Source: Arabidopsis thaliana
Taxonomy: Eukaryota > Streptophyta > Magnoliopsida > Brassicales > Brassicaceae
Length of the DNA: 64,000 nucleotides
Assembly (NCBI RefSeq): GCF_000001735.4
Contig: NC_003076.8
Coordinates: forward strand, 19,223,835 to 19,287,834
Direction of reading: 5' to 3'
The translations under genes were made by a program, and so were the position numbers. The first letter of the stretch is position 1, and every line of letters begins with the position of its first letter. Of this stretch, positions 1 to 11,984 are shown in pieces. Under the pieces are notes generated by a model. The model was given only the letters and a program-made list of their open reading frames with translations. It was not told where the DNA came from and ran no database searches.

Positions 1-637
1 ACGAGGAGATACGAAACATGACGCGCTTACATCGCGTTCCAAGGATGCTCTGTCGTTAGAAGACACATTGTTTTTAGTTAACATCTGACAATTATGCAGT
101 GGTTTTGGTCTCTTGTTTGCTGTTGTTTGAACAGAGGATGCCTATGGACCAGAAAAATACAAATCAACCTCAAAAGAAAAAAACAATCATATGAAATACA
201 GCTTTAAAGTGTCTTACTTGCATTCTAGTGAAGTTGTTTGCAGATTGTGAAGCTCCATTACCAGAAGTGTGAAGATCCCGCTCTGACGACGCACTGGGAA
301 GATCATAAACAAGAATTCGTTCTAGCCTCTAGGAAGAAACATTCTAAACAGAAAAAGCTCTAAAACAGACTTCTTTGCATAACAGTCTCTATCTACGTCG
401 TTTTCATCATAGAGACGTTTAAGCAAACATTGGTGTGCAAGAAACATCGAGAGATAATCTCAAAAACCCATTAATGGATTTAAGATAAAGATTCAATATT
501 AGTGAAAAGATTGAGCTTAAACTATTGAAGCGAGAGTACCTTTTAGAGCGGCCATGTTTATGAGAATCCAGGCAATGCCAAGAATCTCCGTTTCTTCTCT
601 GCTTGTTACCGTCTTTATTCAAATCAAAACCACCCAT
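1..637 (-). CDS. Probable DUF547 / MIP1-leucine-zipper protein, N-terminal exons only
   Basis: The 5' part of a minus-strand gene that runs off the left edge. Three exons join in frame: 637-540, 326-218 and 111-31, with GT donors at 539, 217 and 30. The first exon begins MGGFDLNKDGNKQRR. The third ends in RASLERD just before a donor, which resembles the start of the Glu/Leu-rich MIP1 zipper found in plant DUF547 proteins. The exon 2 acceptor must be the second AG of an AGAG pair, because the first puts a stop in frame. The family call rests mainly on this short zipper start and on remembered gene order (At5g47380); the DUF547 domain itself lies outside the window. Function is unknown for most members. 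Confidence 0.5.
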
Positions 638-2890
638 ATATCTCAGCCAAAACCTTAAACTCAGATGATGAAAGTAATCAAAGTCTCCAAAAGAATCTCA
701 GTAAAAGAAGAAATTGATAAAGGAGTGAATTCAAATGCAGCAAAGGAGAAGAAAGAATGAAGAAGTAAATGCAGAGACGAAAACTGAAACTGTAGCTTAG
801 CCCATAAGAAAGGGGACCAGGTTAGTAGTATCAGAGTGCCTGCCAAAATTCAATTACATTTCACTTTATGGTTGTTGTATTGCATTTAATTCGATTTTTT
901 TTTTGTCTCATTTTAAATTCATAGTTCCATTTCCCTCCTTTTTTCGAGAAATACAACACTTCTAGGTTAGGAAAATTCGCATAAATAGTTATACTCTTAA
1001 TTTTCTCTGGTCAAATAATATTAAGAACACGCTACAGTAGGACAGTGCAGTAGTTAATGTTGTCATGTCGGTCCGAGTACATTGAGAATTTAATGTTCCG
1101 ATATAAATTTCCTTGTTTTTTCCCAATTTTGAAAAGTCCGTTAAATTTTCATATTTATTCAACGAGACACTGTACTTTCAGTTTCCACCGAAAAATAATT
1201 CATTACTCATCATTTATTCAATGTTCGATAATTTCTTGGAAGCAGACAGCATTTGGGCCTCGAGATTTAAATTGGCCCAAGGTCCACGTTTACTTGGGTC
1301 AATCACAGTCAAAACGTTTTCCCGGGGTTTCTCTCAATTTTTTTGTCAAAGTCTCTCAACTTTTAAAAATACAAACACTGGGATCCTCCACGGCATGCAA
1401 AAGGATATTATAATGAAGATGAAATCAAATTGGTATAAAAAGTTGGAGAAAGGTATAAACACTATGTATGTGGCTAAAAATAGCTAGAAACTTATAATTT
1501 AGGTGAAAGAAGATTTGAGTAACGTTGTTGTTGTTATATAATAAGATGAAATAATGACAAGAAATCTGAAATAATATGCGAATATGCCACCGACGGGAGA
1601 AATACACGTGGACGGCTGATAAAGCTTTGTGAAGGAATCCCACAATAATATAAGAAGATCTGACCAAAGGTTCCTTTCTGGATAAGCCGCTCTCCTCGTG
1701 TCCACGTGGCATTTTCAAACGTGGGACCTCCTAATCTATATCACTAAACCCATCCACTCATATTATCTCTCTTTCTATCATCTAAAATCCAAAATGTTCG
1801 TCCATTTTTTTTTTTCTGTTCATAAACAAAAACTGCATTGCCTTTTAATTTATTCTTCTTCTAATCCATACAAATGATTATGGAACTATAAATCTATAAT
1901 AATAATACAATTAACCACAAAATAAAATATATCTTAGTATTATAAGATATGACTTTTGGAGTTAGGGGGTGTCTAATACAAATATTATGGTATTTGTAAT
2001 CTTAGCAAGAAATGAAATCACAATCATGTTTATCTTTCTTAAGATAACATATTTTACTCAGTCATGGGTCTACTTTTATTTTCAGTTTAGATTATTAAAT
2101 AAATAACAATAGTTTTGTCGCCTTACTATATGACCAAAAATTAGATTTTCTCTATGTGTAGGATGTTGGCATTTGTTTACCATTTTTCTTATGATAACTT
2201 ATTAAACAGATGTCATATTTTACTTATTTGTGTTTATAACTGTTAAAATCTAGTCAAGCTTTCTGTATGGAACGCGTGAAGGGCTATTAAGATATTTTAA
2301 AATGTTGAATAGTGTAATTAATCTTGTGGCTAATAATATTCATGCCAATTGTTAATTTCTGGTGGAGGGTTAACACTTGTACATAAATACTTAATTTTTC
2401 TTTTTGCAGTTTTTGTATAGATATCCATCCTTATATAAATAGAAAAATATAAGGAAATTGTAATGATTTAGCATAAGACAATTGGATAATCACAAATGCA
2501 TTAAACCTATTAACTAGTCTATATAGAAAGAGTTATTAGTTACAGCTATACTATTTGTGGTGGCATTAATATATAGTAACTTATTTAAGATATATGTCAT
2601 AATGTTAAAAAGAAATCACAGAGAAAGCTGTTATTTTTTTTAATCCTAAATTTAAAACTTTGGATATTGAGATTAGCCTGTAATACATCTTTTTCCAAAA
2701 AATTTATACAAAAATGGCCATTAATAATTAATAGTAATAGCTAGTTGGACTTCTTAGTTCAAAGTAATTCAACATTTTTTCTAAAATAAATCTTCTAATA
2801 ATAGAACACGTTGGATTGACTAATTAAGTCAAATATGAAATATGGAAAAGGAAAAAAATCCACCAACGATACACCAAATAATTTCCGATT

Positions 2891-2906
2891 TTTATATATA
2901 TAAATA
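2891..2906 (+). promoter_or_regulatory. TATA box, probable KUA1 core promoter
   Basis: TTTATATATATAAATA lies about 260 bases before the KUA1 start codon, followed by an A-rich leader and a CT-rich stretch at 3030-3065 typical of plant leaders. Placement is by position and consensus only. Confidence 0.5.
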
Positions 2907-2970
2907 AACATACTAAGAGCAAAAGAAAAACAAACTGAAAATAAAAAAAATAAATAAATAAAAAAAAAAA

Positions 2971-3016
2971 TCCGGCCAGATAAATCGAATTTATGTAATA
3001 AATCCGACCAGATAAA
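2971..3016 (+). repeat. Paired GATAA-containing direct repeat upstream of KUA1
   Basis: TCCGGCCAGATAAA at 2971-2984 and TCCGACCAGATAAA at 3003-3016 differ at one base and start 32 bases apart. Both contain the GATAA (I-box-like) core. They lie between the TATA box and the start codon, so they may sit in the leader. Confidence 0.6.
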
Positions 3017-3166
3017 CTGATATTATTGTCTTTCTTCCGCTCCTTTGTCTCTCTATCTCTTTCTCACAATTAGATTCTGTGCTTCTTCTGCGATCAACTA
3101 AGATCCGATCCGCGAGCGTTTCAGACTTCGATCAGATCCGATTAAGAGAAGCAAATCGGGTCGGGT

Positions 3167-4712
3167 ATGACTCGTCGATGTTCTCACTGCAATCACAATG
3201 GCCACAACTCTCGGACTTGTCCCAATCGCGGCGTGAAGCTCTTTGGTGTTCGGCTCACCGAAGGTTCGATCCGGAAAAGTGCAAGTATGGGTAATCTTAG
3301 CCATTACACGGGTTCTGGATCGGGTGGGCATGGAACCGGGTCCAACACTCCGGGTTCTCCGGGTGATGTCCCTGACCATGTCGCTGGTGATGGTTACGCT
3401 TCTGAGGATTTCGTTGCTGGCTCTTCCTCTAGCCGCGAGAGAAAGAAAGGTATCTTCGTTTGATTTCTGAGATTAAATTTTTTATCAAATTCCAAATTTT
3501 TGTAATTGAGTTTATTTTGCATCAAAGTCGTTGATTGCATTATGTAACAAGTGGTGATCTGGTTTATGTAACAAGATTTTGATGTGTGTTTGATATTGGT
3601 TTTGTTGTAGGAACTCCATGGACAGAGGAAGAACACAGGATGTTCTTATTAGGTTTACAGAAGCTGGGTAAAGGTGATTGGAGAGGTATCTCAAGAAACT
3701 ATGTGACCACTAGGACACCTACACAAGTTGCTAGCCATGCTCAGAAGTATTTCATCAGACAATCCAATGTCTCTCGTCGCAAAAGACGTTCTAGTCTCTT
3801 TGATATGGTTCCTGATGAGGTTTGTTCCTTCTTCATTCAAAAACACCATTTTTATTTATATTGGAGTGGTTACAAAATGTGTTGAGATACTGATTTAAAG
3901 GATTCAGAAGCTTATTAGGTGGATTGGTTTGCCTTCTACATTTCAATATGAAAAGTTGAAGTCTGTTGGGGTTCTAATTGATATGCTTGAGGATATCATT
4001 TTGTAGCCAATCCTGCTTAAGCATTTTGGTCTTCTCATGGGAATGTGATCTTGAAATGTAATTCTCTTTCTTTATTCTGCTTATGCTGTGTGATTTGTCC
4101 TTGTAGGTTGGAGATATTCCCATGGATTTGCAAGAACCAGAGGAAGATAATATTCCTGTGGAAACTGAAATGCAAGGTGCTGACTCTATTCATCAGACAC
4201 TTGCTCCTAGCTCACTTCACGCACCGTCAATCTTGGAAATCGAAGAATGTGAATCAATGGACTCCACAAACTCTACCACCGGGGAACCAACCGCAACTGC
4301 CGCTGCTGCTTCTTCTTCTTCCAGACTAGAAGAAACCACACAACTGCAATCACAACTGCAACCGCAGCCGCAACTACCTGGCTCATTCCCCATACTATAT
4401 CCGACCTACTTTTCACCATATTACCCGTTTCCATTCCCAATATGGCCTGCTGGTTATGTTCCTGAACCACCCAAGAAAGAGGAAACTCATGAAATTCTCA
4501 GACCAACTGCTGTGCACTCGAAAGCTCCTATCAATGTTGACGAGCTTCTTGGTATGTCTAAGCTCAGCCTTGCAGAGTCCAACAAACATGGAGAATCCGA
4601 TCAGTCTCTTTCATTGAAGCTAGGTGGCGGGTCATCTTCAAGACAATCAGCATTTCACCCGAATCCTAGCTCTGATAGTTCAGACATCAAAAGCGTGATA
4701 CACGCTTTATAA
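3167..4712 (+). CDS. KUA1: MYB-related transcriptional repressor KUA1 / MYBH
   Basis: Nuclear single-repeat MYB protein of 365 residues. Exons are 3167-3449, 3611-3819 and 4107-4712, joining in frame. Residues 5-18 form a zinc knuckle (CX2CX4HX4C). Just after it comes KLFGVRL, the R/KLFGV repression motif. The MYB-like repeat begins near residue 95 (PWTEEEH) and ends with the SHAQKYF signature of the CCA1-like/I-box-binding group. The middle is rich in Ser, Gln and Pro, and near the C-terminus SLSLKL matches an EAR (LxLxL) repression motif. Known work on this protein links it to repression of peroxidase genes, cell expansion, leaf senescence and dark or auxin-related hypocotyl growth. Length and motifs match At5g47390 as I remember it. 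Confidence 0.95.
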
Positions 4713-5528
4713 AAGACCTGAGGAAGTGATGGTCTAAAATGGGATCTGGTTTGGGGTTTACAGGTTAGTTGTTGGTCACAGTAACTTAAATAAGTTTTTC
4801 TTTGTTAGGTTGTTTAACTTGGGTAGGATGTTTTAGTTCAGCTTTGATCATTAGGGAAAAGAAAAAAGAAAAAAAAAAGGGAGAAAAACAAATTATTATT
4901 TTTTGCTTACATTTCTTTATATTTGTATGCTTTTATTTTGACTCTAGGATGCGTTAATTTTCGTTTAATCTGTACTAAAAATTAGAATTTATTAGTTTTG
5001 AATAAATAAAATCACAGTTTGTTTATCCTCTGACCAAAAACTATAACTGGATTGAAAACGGAAATTAAACCAAGACGAACCGGATTTAACCGGACTCCAG
5101 TGTTGTAAGAGAAAGTAAACAAGTTCCCAAGCGTTTCGTAAGTAAAAAAACGAATGGGCTAAACAATTAGTCTAAATGGGCCTTAAAAGAGTGAATAACG
5201 TGTCATAATCAGGAGCGTTAAATTTAGGGCGATGAGTGTCGAGAGTGTTCCCGCGTTCACCGATTCACTCCACTCTTTGGTTAAAAAGTCCACTGTCATG
5301 GAAAATTAATCGCGGTGATTTACACAGATGCCACGTGGCACGTTCGCTTTCTTTTTCTTCCTCGTGTTGATTTTTTTTCTTCTCTTTTGTCCCTCTTTGG
5401 TTTTTCTTTTCCCCTTCACAAGGCGCGATTTGAGTCGCCTCGCATTTCAAACCCTTCTTCTCCGGCGTAAACCTTTGCTCTATCTCTCGATAAAAACCCT
5501 TGTTTCGTTTTCACCTTCGTATTTAGCG
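4713..5528. other. Intergenic: KUA1 3' end and promoter/leader of the SMPD4-like gene
   Basis: Bases 4713-5000 look like KUA1 3' UTR, with a purine run at 4855-4890. GGGC-containing site-II-like motifs occur near 5155-5180 (ATGGGCT, ATGGGCC). A 12-base G-box palindrome sits at 5329-5340, and a CT-rich leader follows to the ATG at 5529. No separate gene seen. Confidence 0.6.
5329..5340. promoter_or_regulatory. G-box palindrome TGCCACGTGGCA
   Basis: A perfect 12-base palindrome with the CACGTG core, 189 bases before the chosen start of the SMPD4-like gene. It overlaps an upstream in-frame ATG at 5328, which argues that this ATG is promoter or leader sequence. Such sites are bound by bZIP and bHLH factors. 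Confidence 0.6.
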
Positions 5529-8500
5529 ATGCTTCCACACTCCTACACCGTCGATTCGCTTTCGCAATCACAAGACCTAGCTTCAGCTATACTCTCAGCT
5601 TCCACGCCGTCGAGTATCTCCGCTGCTTGCTCTTCCGTCGAATCGTTTCTTCAGTCGCATACGCCTGATCAGTGTCGCCATTTCTTCTCTGTTACTTTTC
5701 CGAGTTTAATCTGTAAGATCTTCGGTTTCGGCGACACGACCGCGGCATCTCCGGCACAGTCTTCTTCGCTGCGACCGAACGGTTGGATCGATGTAATCTC
5801 GGCGGCCAACGATTTGGATTTAGCGGAGAGAGTATACAATCTCTTATCCCCTAGTGGAATACTCATGAGCTCAATCTTCGCTGTTGATAAATTAGCTCTT
5901 GTTAAGTATGTTTTCCCGACGGAACGTTTACCGGAGTATGCTAGATTCATGCTCTCCAGCGAGAAGGATCGAATTGCGTTATCGAATCTGTGCCCCTTTT
6001 TGAAAGGTAAAATTGAGGAGGATTCAGTTCGTGGTTCATTGTGTGAAGTTAGGCTAAATGTTTTTGAGTATTACATGTTTTGGCTCTCTTATTATCCAGT
6101 TTGTAGAGGAAACAATGAGATTTCAGCTGTGAATCTGAATCCTATCCAAAAGAGAAACAAGTTTAGGCTAGAGAATTGGACACTTATCAAAGGTTTTCCA
6201 GGGAGTAACAAGCGTGATTCTGATCAGAAATTGGAGTGTAATCTCTACATAAGGCTTCTTTACTCTTATTTGAAAGCATTTGTTCCTGTTTTCGACTTAA
6301 ACGCTCACCAGCCTTATCGTAGTTCTCTTTTGCATTACGGAAATGGGTATGATGGGTCAGTGATGACAAGAGCTGAGTTCTTGGTGAATGTTTTCGTGCA
6401 TTATTGGCTTGTTGAGAATGACTTCTCACCATTTCCTGTTGTTACGGCTAAATCTTTTGGTGTGGCTCCTCCTTTCCGTTCTGCTGTGGAGGAGATTCCA
6501 CCTACTTGTGGGTTGGAAGAAGTAGTGAAGTTGCTTGTCAAGTATCTGAATTTGAGTTGGGTTACAAGTGGTGTTGGGAGTGAAAACTACATTGAGTATG
6601 GCGAGAGTCCACGGTGGAAGACACCGACTTCAGGATCGTCATCCCATGTCGCGAATTTGAGCCTCAGGCCGCTCACTTCCTGGAACACCCATTTACAGAG
6701 GCCGCTTTATCGTTATATATTGAGGAGTTTCTTGTTCTGTCCCATAGGAAGCTCAATTAAGAATGCATCTCAGGTGTTCTCCATCTGGGTTACGTACCTG
6801 GAACCATGGATGATCAGTTTGGATGATTTCTCAGTTTTTGAACCTGCTTTAAGTGGATCTGTAAAAGATATGAAAAAGGAAGATTCTTATGAATCACGCG
6901 TTTGTGGATACACGCCTTTGTGGCAGAGCTATGTGATATCCAATTATCTCTACTATAGTTCTCTGGTCATGCATTTTATTGGCTTTGCACACAAGTTCCT
7001 TCACACAGATCCAGAAATAATAACTCAGATGGCTCTTAAGGTTTGATCCCTGGCTTAAGCTATTTTCTCAAATTCATGAGTTTATCTGTAGAATATGGAT
7101 TGCAAGACTTCTGTTTGAAATCTTAATGTGACTGAATGGTTCTACTGTGTCTCCCTAAATAGGTGATGAGTACGTTGACATCGTCAAAAGAGCTTTTGGT
7201 TCTGATGAAGAATATTGATAAAGCCTTTCACTCTAAACAAACTGGACCAGGAAACTCAAAAGTGAACGAATTGTCTAGATTTTCTCCATCTATCCGTGAG
7301 CAGTTGAAGGTATGCCTATATTTTTCCTCAACACCAGTTGTTATCTGTTCTCCGGTCATAGAACGCTTTTCCAGTGATTTTACTCTTATGTATCCGCCAT
7401 CCTTTGTCTTCATACTTATTTAGCTTTTTCATCATAACACCCTTGGAAGTTTAACAAAAGACTGTAAAATCAATCTTTTTTTCACATAAGTCACATAAGT
7501 ACTCAAACTCTATACTGAAAAATCATGTTTAACTGCTTGTGGAACTTCAGGATTGGGAAGATGGGTTGTGTGAGAGCAACGCTGATGGCTCATACTTGCA
7601 TGAAAACTGGAACAAAGACTTGAAACTCTTTAGTGATGGTGAAGATGGCGGACAACAACTGCTTCAGGTTAATGTCTTCCTTTTATAACCTACTGTAGTG
7701 ATAAGTTAGGAATAAAAAAATGGAAGATAATCTTTGTAGGATGATATCTTCAAATGTACTTAAAATAGCTCTATTATGGAATGATCTAGTTGACAAATAT
7801 ATAGATAAACCTTCAGATTTACTTGTTTGTTGTTTGTAGCCTTCTATCTATATTAACAGGAGAATTTGTTACTTGACAATTAGATGAGTACGCAGTCATC
7901 GGCAATGTTGTGAGCTATTAACTTGGGAATTTGTTTTTTGAGAAATTGTTCACGGAAATATACTTTGAGAACTAGTTCTCCTACATTTGTTTTTCAGTAA
8001 CCTAGTTGTATCGCATGTTTTCTTGTTTCCGATACTCTACTTTAGTTTATACGACTCTTGAATCCTTTAGCTCATAGGGGGGGAGTGGAGCTTAAAACCT
8101 GTTTTACTTTGCTGAAGGCGTTTGTTCTTTGCATTTGCAGCTATTCATACTGCGGGCAGAAGCCGAACTGCAAACTGTATCCGATAAAAACCTCACAGAG
8201 GCCCTTAAGTGTGTAGATTCACTAAAATCAGCGGTTTCCAACTTCTTTGGCGGGCATGTCGTAAAACCAATCGCTTTTTTCCTAGAGCCGGACCATCCTC
8301 AGAAAAACCGTGACGAGCTCTTCAAGCCACGTGGTGCTGGTAACCAAACAGCAGGCGGTGTGAAGTACAAAGGGGACTGGATGACCCGTCCGGTGTCAGA
8401 AGACGAGGTTGCATTGATGGCTAAACTGCTAATCAACATGTCTATTTGGCTCAATGAACGCCTCGGGCTGAACAAATCTGAGACGAGCAACGACAAGAAA

Positions 8501-8752
8501 GAGAATTCAGAGTCAGTATCATATGTAGATGTATCAGGGGAAGATGTGGGAAACGTTGCAGGACCTGGAGATGCTGCGAAGATGCTGTTGCGAGGGATGG
8601 TGATGGTATGTGGCACAGTGTTGCAGCTGATGAGAAGATTCGGGATTCGAGTCAATCTTCGGGTTATGGCTTCAAAAAAGTTTCTGATGCTTTTATTTCT
8701 CTATGTCCTGTTTCTTGTAGTCAAAAGGGTAGTCACAAGGATGATTTGGTAG
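5529..8752 (+). CDS. SMPD4-like (neutral sphingomyelinase 3 family) membrane protein
   Basis: A 795-residue protein in four exons: 5529-7040, 7163-7309, 7551-7667 and 8141-8752, all phase 0. I recognise it as the plant member of the SMPD4/nSMase3 family (At5g47400 or its neighbour). In animals this is an ER/nuclear-envelope tail-anchored protein whose sphingomyelin hydrolase activity is debated. The last 25 residues hold a hydrophobic span (FLMLLFLYVLFLVV) followed by basic residues, as expected for a tail anchor. The start at 5529 (MLPHSYT) was chosen because the upstream in-frame extension to 5328 is a hydrophobic, leader-like stretch overlapping a G-box. Plants have little sphingomyelin, so the substrate is uncertain. 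Confidence 0.8.
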
Positions 8753-9178
8753 ATGGGTGTCCAAAATGTGTTAAAAGTTGAAGAAGTAAAAGGAAATAGA
8801 CACTCTAACTCGCGTAGAGCGTTTGATAGGAATTGGAAAGCTTATTTACGAAACAGGGACTGAGTTTTTTGGTAATTTACATGTTCGCATTACAAATTGA
8901 AGCGTGTCTTTACTTGTTACAACCAATGAGAATGGTCCACGTAATCAGTCTCCACGTGTCATCTGCCAATAAGATCCACCCATCAGCAAAATTCATCGGT
9001 CGTTCGTCGCTGACTATCACAATTCCGAACACCAAATTTCGAATTTCTGCCACTTGCTTTGTGATCTGATCGTTCGAAATTGACCGGAGAATTCTTCTGT
9101 GTTCTTAGATCTGTCGCGAATTTGTTAAAGCTCCTCAGAAGGTTTTGGTTACAGATCTTCTCTGTGGTCTTCACCACT
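8753..9178. other. Intergenic: promoter/leader of the AIM24-like gene
   Basis: Short spacer between two plus-strand genes. ACGT motifs occur at 8938 (CCACGTAA) and 8954 (CCACGTGTC). No gene seen. Confidence 0.5.
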
Positions 9179-11004
9179 ATGGCCGCTCCGTTTTTTTCAA
9201 CTCCATTTCAGCCTTATGTCTACCAGGTGTGCTTCTTCTCTCTTTGATCATTTCGCTTTCAAAATGATGAGGTCGTGTTCTTCTTAGTTGCAATTTGACT
9301 AAATTTGAGGTTCATTGTAAGTAGGATTTAGAGAAATTCCATCTTTGATTAGTTTAACTTAGCTGGGAGAACGCATAATCGGGCCAATTAGGGATTTTAG
9401 ATCATGACATTGTTCTAGTGTTGTCTAATAAGTGGCCATTTGATGCAGAGTCAACAAGATACTATTACACCGTTCCAGATTTTGGGTGGTGAATCCCAAG
9501 TTGTTCAGGTACATTTGCTTTCTTAATATAGCGTGATCTTCGTATTTGTGGGTTATATGCCATATAATTTTAACTTCTCTAACCATTGCTCGTATGTTGG
9601 CAGATAATGTTAAAGTCAGAGGAGAAAGTCATTGCTAAGCCTGGTACTTCCACTGAATAACTCGCTTCTCTACTCAGTTTTGTATAATGGTTTCAAGTTT
9701 CAACTAATTTTGTGTTATGGTGATGTAGCTTCCATGTGCTACATGTCTGGCTCCATCGAGATGGAAAATACATACACTCCTGAACAAGAAGTTGGAGTTC
9801 TGCAGTGGATTTTGGGCAAGAGTGTAAGCAGTGTTGTTCTTCGGAATACTGGGCAAAACGACGGGTTTGTTGGTATTGCTGCACCTTATTTGGCTAGGAT
9901 TCTCCCGGTTAGTGATTTTAGCTTGTCCATGTTGGCATAATCATCTTCCATTTCACCCTTAATGTATACCGCCTGATTCCTTGTTGTTTTTGTGATCTTT
10001 GTTTTCCATGTAGATTGATTTGGCAATGTTTGGAGGTGAGATCTTATGCCAGGTAGAGTCTTTTTTCCTAGATTTTGAACACTTAGCTATCAGCTTCTTC
10101 TTCACTCAGATCAAGCTCTTACAGAGTCGCCTGACCTTTTCTTCACTTTCTGTAGCCAGATGCATTCCTTTGTTCTGTCCATGATGTGAAGGTTGTCAAC
10201 TCCGTTGACCAGAGAGCAAGAAACATTGTTGCCGCTGGTGCAGAGGTAAGAACTAAGAAGGAAAATACGTTGATTTGGTTTCTGATGCAATTATTATTCT
10301 TAACAAAATTCTGCAACCCGTTGTCTGGCTTCTACTCACAAATTGCTGTTGCAGGGATTTCTGAGACAACGCCTATCTGGACAAGGTCTTGCTTTCATCC
10401 TCGCAGGTGGCTCTGGTGAGATTTTATCCCAATGAAATGCTGTTTCCGTTGAGGCCTCATCCCCTTCAATAAAACTGACATTTAACATCCCAAACATGTT
10501 AGTTGTACAAAAAGTTCTGGAGGTAGGAGAAGTTTTCTCCATTGACGTTTCCTGTATTGCTGCTCTCACACCCTCTATCGATGTCCGAATCAAAAACAAT
10601 GCTCCTTTTAGACGAGCACTATTCGGGGTACATTTTCACATATACTTTGTTTCAATGAGAAGAAGATTCAGGTTTTTGTTTTGTTTCTCAACTGTTTTAA
10701 TCTTTCAACATTCAAAAGGGTGATAACGTAGTAATGGCGACTCTAACGGGGCCTGGCATTGTCTTCATTCAAAGCTTACCGTTTCATCGGCTCTCGCAGC
10801 GTATTGCAAGGTAAAGCAACCAACAATCCAAATCTCCATTTATGTTGCAAATATGTTTATATAAAGTGTGAATGGTTTTTCTGTGACAGGTCGGTAACGT
10901 CGCCAAACATGAGAGAGAATCCAAAATTGCTGATACAGATAGCTATATTTGCGTTCCTAGCATACGCTGTGATTTTGTCATCGTTGATCTTAACCGAAGT
11001 TTGA
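9179..11004 (+). CDS. AIM24 / TRAP-like family protein
   Basis: A 282-residue protein in ten short exons: 9179-9226, 9449-9508, 9604-9643, 9729-9907, 10014-10052, 10156-10245, 10355-10415, 10503-10627, 10719-10810 and 10890-11004; all phases close. The body is a glycine-rich beta protein of the AIM24 (formerly DUF124) family, which has a fold like the tryptophan RNA-binding attenuator protein; examples are GSIEMEN, LSGQGLAFILAGGS and LTGPGIVFIQSLP. Yeast AIM24 supports mitochondrial MICOS organisation; the plant role is not known. The last 35 residues include a hydrophobic span (IAIFAFLAYAVILSSLIL), so the protein may be C-terminally anchored. It has no obvious N-terminal transit peptide. Probably At5g47420. 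Confidence 0.9.
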
Positions 11005-11984
11005 AAGCAGAGAGATAGAAAGAATTATCCGACCAACAAACTAACGTTGTAATTGTTCAAATTATCTCGGGTTTGGACTTTGGATGGATAGAGTGAAGAT
11101 GAATTAGACACATCTCAAACCATTTTCTTTTCGTTTACTAGTGAGTTTAGGCACTTGTGTTATATTGATATTGCTCCTATATATTGAAAAGTGAAAACGT
11201 AGATACCGAGTTGAACAAAAATTGGATTCTTTACTTAAATCACACATCAATTTAAATTAATTAATTTGATTTTTTGTTTTGTTAAATAATTAATGTCTAA
11301 TGATATTATTGATTAATTTTCATCGGATGGTTAAGAAATTGGATTAATTCAAAAAAAAAAATCTGGATTAATTCGTTACCAATGGATCATATAGTCAAGA
11401 CTCAAGAGAATGTCTCAATGATATCATGGACTAATTTTCAGAAAATGGATTATAGCAGGAGTTAATAGTTTTCCAAAAACATTGAACTGTCAAAAACAGT
11501 AAACATGCTCAAGCAAAAATTCACAATTTTGAAAACAGCGAAATGTCATAGGTGTTAACACACGAATTTCAACAATATACAATACTCCGTTTTTTCCGTT
11601 TACTTTTTAAACTATTCGAATTACTCATGGATACGGATCTTACGATACGATGAATACATTTACGTTATAAGAAGTGACTACAACCATTCTTAAACATGTT
11701 TACGATTCGCACATAAGATCTCTCAAATCAGTGAAGCTAGACCAACAAGAATAAATTTGATATGAATCGTCGTCAAAACAAACACTAAATTTCTCACTGT
11801 AAATTCGCTGGTCTCATAGATTAAGAATAAAGTAGTTACGAAATCGAATTCCACTACAAAAATTAAAAAAGAATTCGATGACAAAAGAACTCTCTCTCTT
11901 TGTTCGTTACAGCAAAACAAGAAGATTCTCATTCTCTGTTTTTGATTATACAAAAAAAAAAAAAAACATGTTTGAAAATCCATG
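11005..11984. other. Intergenic between convergent genes
   Basis: 3' regions of the AIM24-like gene (+) and PQT3L (-). AT-rich, with a short repeated TGGATTAATTC motif near 11340-11370. No coding signal seen. Confidence 0.5.

Larger units (their letters stand above)
638..3166. other. Intergenic region: leader of the DUF547-like gene, then the KUA1 promoter
   Basis: No supported coding region in about 2.5 kb. Bases 638-850 are probably 5' leader of the minus-strand gene. Several ACGT-core motifs lie at about 1600-1730, including CCACGTGG near 1701. From 1740 to 2960 the DNA is very AT-rich with no recognised element. About 2890-3166 is the KUA1 core promoter and leader. Confidence 0.6.

Noticed and set aside
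3098-3379. 93-codon minus-strand open frame over KUA1 exon 1
   Set aside because: Antisense shadow of a coding exon; no motif of its own.
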